A stretch of DNA of 64,000 nucleotides from WTFV01 sp965200895 (lineage in GTDB: Bacteria > Acidobacteriota > Vicinamibacteria > Vicinamibacterales > UBA8438). The notes under the pieces are model-generated. The model had not been told where the DNA came from. It did no database searches and saw only the letters and a list, made by a program, of their open reading frames with translations. Shown here piece after piece: positions 61,215 through 64,000 of the stretch. A program made the translations under genes and the position numbers. Position 1 is the stretch's first letter; the number at the start of each line of letters is the position of its first letter. Location of the stretch: contig CBDAVM010000001.1 in NCBI GenBank assembly GCA_965200895.1, positions 1,922,001 to 1,986,000 on the forward strand. The letters are read 5' to 3'.

Positions 61215-62454
61215 CGTGCCTGTCGTGACGGACCGTGTTGCGGTACTGAAGGCGCTCGGCGCCAGTCCGGCCGAATGCCTCGAGTTGCTGAGCTACAACG
61301 AGAACCACTTCGATCCGGAGGGGCTTGGCCGCGACGGGTCGTTGCCGCTCGCCGACGAGGCGTTCGTGAAGACATGGGAGGGTTACGCGCGGGAAGCAGA
61401 GTCGGTCGGCGCCTGGACCGTGCTGCGGAGAGCACTGGTGCAGCTTCGCTTTCCTGTCCGGCACGGCATGAGTCGGGCGACCGCGTACGAGTCTGCGACG
61501 CGCAGTCCGGTTCCTGTGGTTGACCTCGGGACCGCGCTCCGGTTGCACCGGCCCGCCGACGTTCGGATCGAGATCCGGGCGACGCCAGCCGGACGGCTCC
61601 CCGTGGTGGTCGCGGCTCATCGAGAAGACTTCGAACTGTTGGTGCAGGCTCTGACGAAGCGCAACGAGCCGCTTCCCGTGCCCGCGTCGATCGGGGCCTG
61701 CATGGTCGCCGGATACACGAACGTCGAACGCTTGCGGAGGCTGAAGGAGCAGTGGTGGGACGGTCAATCGTTTCCGACCGAGGCTGCCTGGAAGCGGGAA
61801 CTCAGGACACTGCTGCCGGCGAAGGCCCTGTATCAGGACCGCTTCATCATTGCGTCGACGACCCCGTACAGCGCGGTGCCGCCCGACCGGCTCGGTCTCG
61901 CTTCCGAGACGTGGGAGCGATTGTCACTTGCGATTCGCATCGAGCACGAATCCATGCACTACTTCACACGCCGCGTGTTCGGCTCGATGAAGAACCGGCT
62001 GCTCGACGAGCTGATCGCGGACTACGCGGGAATCACGCATGCGACCGGCTGGTTCCGGGCCGACTGGATGCTCCTGTTTCTCGGTCTCGAATCGTATCCG
62101 CGCTACCGGGAGGGCGGGCGTCTCGAGTACTACCGCGGCGAGCCGCCGCTCTCGGACGGCGCCTTCCGCGTGCTGCATCACCTGGTCAAGCGTGCCGTCG
62201 ACAACCTGGAGACGTGGTCTGCCCGGGCGGACGCATCGCGACCGGAGGGTCATCTCCTGACAGCCGTCGCCCTGACGCGGTTGACCGTGGAGGAACTCGC
62301 CTCGAGCGACGCCGTGGATCGTCTGCGTGCTGCGGTACGGGCTATCGCGCCGCACGTTCGAGGAATGCCGCGGCCGGTTCACGCGAGACCGTCCGATTTG
62401 ACCCGATTGACACCCGCGACTGCGCCCCCGTATAACCTTGGTGGCTCTGCATGA
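61198..62454 (+). CDS. Uncharacterised HExxH protein of the export operon
   Basis: I do not recognise a named family. The 418-residue protein starts within the end of the previous gene (ATG 61198), so it is translated with it; GTG a few codons later is possible. RIEHESMHYFTRRVFG holds an HExxH site (H250, E251, H254), and E271 or D275 in LLDELIADYAG could be a third ligand, a gluzincin-like layout. There is no signal peptide or membrane helix, so it is cytosolic. It may cleave a leader or precursor, or be a non-peptidase metal enzyme. The last 60 residues look unstructured. Confidence 0.7.
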   Translation: MESEIDVPVVTDRVAVLKALGASPAECLELLSYNENHFDPEGLGRDGSLPLADEAFVKTWEGYAREAESVGAWTVLRRALVQLRFPVRHGMSRATAYESATRSPVPVVDLGTALRLHRPADVRIEIRATPAGRLPVVVAAHREDFELLVQALTKRNEPLPVPASIGACMVAGYTNVERLRRLKEQWWDGQSFPTEAAWKRELRTLLPAKALYQDRFIIASTTPYSAVPPDRLGLASETWERLSLAIRIEHESMHYFTRRVFGSMKNRLLDELIADYAGITHATGWFRADWMLLFLGLESYPRYREGGRLEYYRGEPPLSDGAFRVLHHLVKRAVDNLETWSARADASRPEGHLLTAVALTRLTVEELASSDAVDRLRAAVRAIAPHVRGMPRPVHARPSDLTRLTPATAPPYNLGGSA

Positions 62455-62500
62455 GAAGACTGGAAATCCGGACCACGGATGCGCAGTGGGGGTGAACGCC

Positions 62501-64000
62501 ATGCCGATTCAATTCGCGGACCTTGCCACCCGCGGCGTGCCGCAACCGACGTTGACGGGCCTTGTGCTGGCAACGGCTCTTCTTGCCGCGGCGCCGCCCG
62601 CGGCCGCGCAGAACACGACCGGACCGACCGTGGACTTCCAGCGGCAGGTGCGGCCCATCCTGGCGGACAACTGCTTCCAGTGCCACGGGCCGGACGAGAG
62701 CACGCGGCAGGTCCGACTCCGCCTGGACACCGAGGACGGCGCCTTCGCCGAGCGGCCCGGCGGGCGTCCGGTCGTGCGGGGCGACGCCGGGGCCAGCCTG
62801 CTCTACCAGCGGATCACGCACGCGAACCCGCGGTTGCGGATGCCGCCCGCGCAGGCGAACAAGACGCTGAACGACGAGCAGATCGACATCCTGCGGCGCT
62901 GGATCGAAGAGGGCGCCTCGTGGGATCAGCACTGGGCGTTCGAGCCGATCGTCCGCCCGGATCCGCCCGCGGTGGCCGACGCCGACTGGGCGCGCACGCC
63001 GCTCGACCGCTTCGTTCTCGCGCGGCTGGAGTCCGCCGGGCTGGCCCCGGCGGCCGAGGCCGATCGGCGGACGCTGGCGCGCCGGGCCGCCCTGGATCTG
63101 ACGGGGCTGCCGCCGGAGCCCGCGCTGCTCGACGCCTTCCTCAACGATCCGTCGGAGGACGCCTACGAGAAGTACGTCGACCGGCTGCTGGCGACGGAGC
63201 AGTGGGGGGAGCACCGCGCCCGCTACTGGCTGGACGCGGCGCGCTACGGCGACACGCACGGGATCCACATCGACAACTACCGCGAGATGTATCCCTATCG
63301 CGACTGGGTGATCCGGGCCTTCAACCGGAACATGCCGTTCGACGAGTTCACGGTGGAGCAGGTGGCGGGCGACCTGCTGCCCGAGCCGAGCCTCGACCAG
63401 CTCGTCGCCTCCGGATTCCAGCGCAACAACATCACCACCAACGAGGGCGGGGTCGTCCCGGAGGAGTACGAGGCCATCTACGCGAAGGACCGCGCCGAGA
63501 CGATCGGCAGCGTCTTCCTGGGGTTGACCGTCGGATGCGCCACCTGCCACGACCACAAGTTCGACCCGATCCGGCAGAGCGAGTTCTACGCGATGACCGC
63601 GTTCTTCCGCAACACGACGCAGTACGTGATGGACGGCAATGTCTCCGATCCACCGCCCATTCTCGTGGTGCCGGAGGAGGCTGACCGGCAGCTCTGGTAC
63701 GACCTGCGGGAGGAGGCGGCTGACGTCGAGGCGCGGATGGCGCACCGCGCGGCGGCGGTCGACGCGGCCTTTGTCGAGTGGCTCGCGACGGGCGAGCACC
63801 AGACGCTGCGGTCGCCGCTGCAGGACGAGGCGCAGTGGATGCGGCTCGATCTCGATGCCGCCGGCGACCCGATCTTCGAGATGGACGGGCAACGCCACCC
63901 GGTCGCCATCGAGGGTGGAGCGAAGATCGATACCGGCCCGCACGGGCATGCAGCGCTGCGGTTCGAGGGCGAATCCTGGGCCGGTCTTCCGCCGGTGCCG
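62501..64000 (+). CDS. PSD1-type cytochrome protein (DUF1549), cut by the window end
   Basis: The frame is open from ATG 62501 (or GTG 62492) to the end of the window, at least 500 residues. A signal peptide (LVLATALLAAAPPAAA) is followed by a planctomycete-type cytochrome C domain with the heme site CFQCH in VRPILADNCFQCHGPDE and MPP in LRMPPAQANKTL. DUF1549 follows with TPLDRFVLARLESAGL, LTGLPPEP, ARYWLDAARYGDTHG and CATCHDHKFDPI. A LamG-like part seems to begin at the end (ALRFEGESWAG); DUF1553 would follow outside. These exported proteins abound in Planctomycetes, Verrucomicrobia and Acidobacteria, often beside sulfatases, and their function is unproven. Confidence 0.9.
   Translation, partial: MPIQFADLATRGVPQPTLTGLVLATALLAAAPPAAAQNTTGPTVDFQRQVRPILADNCFQCHGPDESTRQVRLRLDTEDGAFAERPGGRPVVRGDAGASLLYQRITHANPRLRMPPAQANKTLNDEQIDILRRWIEEGASWDQHWAFEPIVRPDPPAVADADWARTPLDRFVLARLESAGLAPAAEADRRTLARRAALDLTGLPPEPALLDAFLNDPSEDAYEKYVDRLLATEQWGEHRARYWLDAARYGDTHGIHIDNYREMYPYRDWVIRAFNRNMPFDEFTVEQVAGDLLPEPSLDQLVASGFQRNNITTNEGGVVPEEYEAIYAKDRAETIGSVFLGLTVGCATCHDHKFDPIRQSEFYAMTAFFRNTTQYVMDGNVSDPPPILVVPEEADRQLWYDLREEAADVEARMAHRAAAVDAAFVEWLATGEHQTLRSPLQDEAQWMRLDLDAAGDPIFEMDGQRHPVAIEGGAKIDTGPHGHAALRFEGESWAGLPPVP

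Overview
The window is GC-rich, densely packed bacterial chromosome from a diderm. An LptE-type lipoprotein, TolC- and HlyD-type export proteins and lipoproteins all point to an outer membrane. The gene mix (PSD1/DUF1549 cytochrome protein, PEGA-domain kinase-like protein, BshC, zinc-ribbon Ser/Thr kinase) suits an acidobacterium, perhaps of the Vicinamibacteria. That is an inference from content only, because no rRNA gene is present.

Region 1 (1-9500) is core metabolism on the plus strand: etfB-etfA-ETF:quinone oxidoreductase-acyltransferase, a histone-deacetylase-like amidohydrolase, leuS with a leaderless-looking promoter, lptE and holA, then rpsT on the minus strand. Region 2 (9560-14800) is the first unusual stretch. 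It holds a DUF411 protein whose conserved first Cys codon is an in-frame TGA followed by a SECIS-like hairpin, two paralogous S24/LexA-like repressors, and a 2.4-kb insertion sequence that splits the second repressor. The IS transposase is an IS4/Tn5-type DDE enzyme fused to a DruA-like (DUF4338) N-terminal domain. Region 3 (14793-28195) is minus-strand housekeeping: S4 protein, alaS, recX, ilvE, a Ser/Thr kinase, the hrcA-grpE-dnaJ-prmA-rsmE operon, an XdhC-like protein and bshC. Region 4 (28232-43510) is mostly plus strand: a pseudokinase with PEGA repeats that appears to start at CTG, carA, carB, comEC, mazG (minus), DUF1844, a beta-lactamase-fold hydrolase, ribF, cysS, yraN, tRNA-Gly and tRNA-Cys.

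Region 5 (43511-45300) is repeat-rich: a degenerate 70-76 bp array behind tRNA-Cys, a secreted M28 peptidase, and duplicated gene ends. Region 6 (45274-62454) is a RiPP (ribosomally made, modified peptide) locus of two divergent operons. The minus operon encodes an NHLP-leader precursor with a 16-residue core, a class II lanthipeptide synthetase whose cyclase has three Cys zinc ligands (ProcM-like CCG type), an unrecognised protein with five apparent beta-hairpin/helix repeats, a type I isopentenyl-diphosphate isomerase, a second small peptide with a double-Gly leader, and a membrane protein with HELGH. The plus operon encodes TolC-like, HlyD-like, a C39-peptidase ABC exporter, a second NHLP-type ABC exporter, a periplasmic binding lipoprotein and an HExxH protein. 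Together they could make, modify, trim and export a lanthipeptide. The isomerase beside a protein of possible ABBA-like layout raises the untested idea of prenylation. The window ends inside a PSD1-type cytochrome protein.

At least four copies of a two-hairpin intergenic repeat are scattered through the window, and their ends often supply the stop codon of the adjacent gene.
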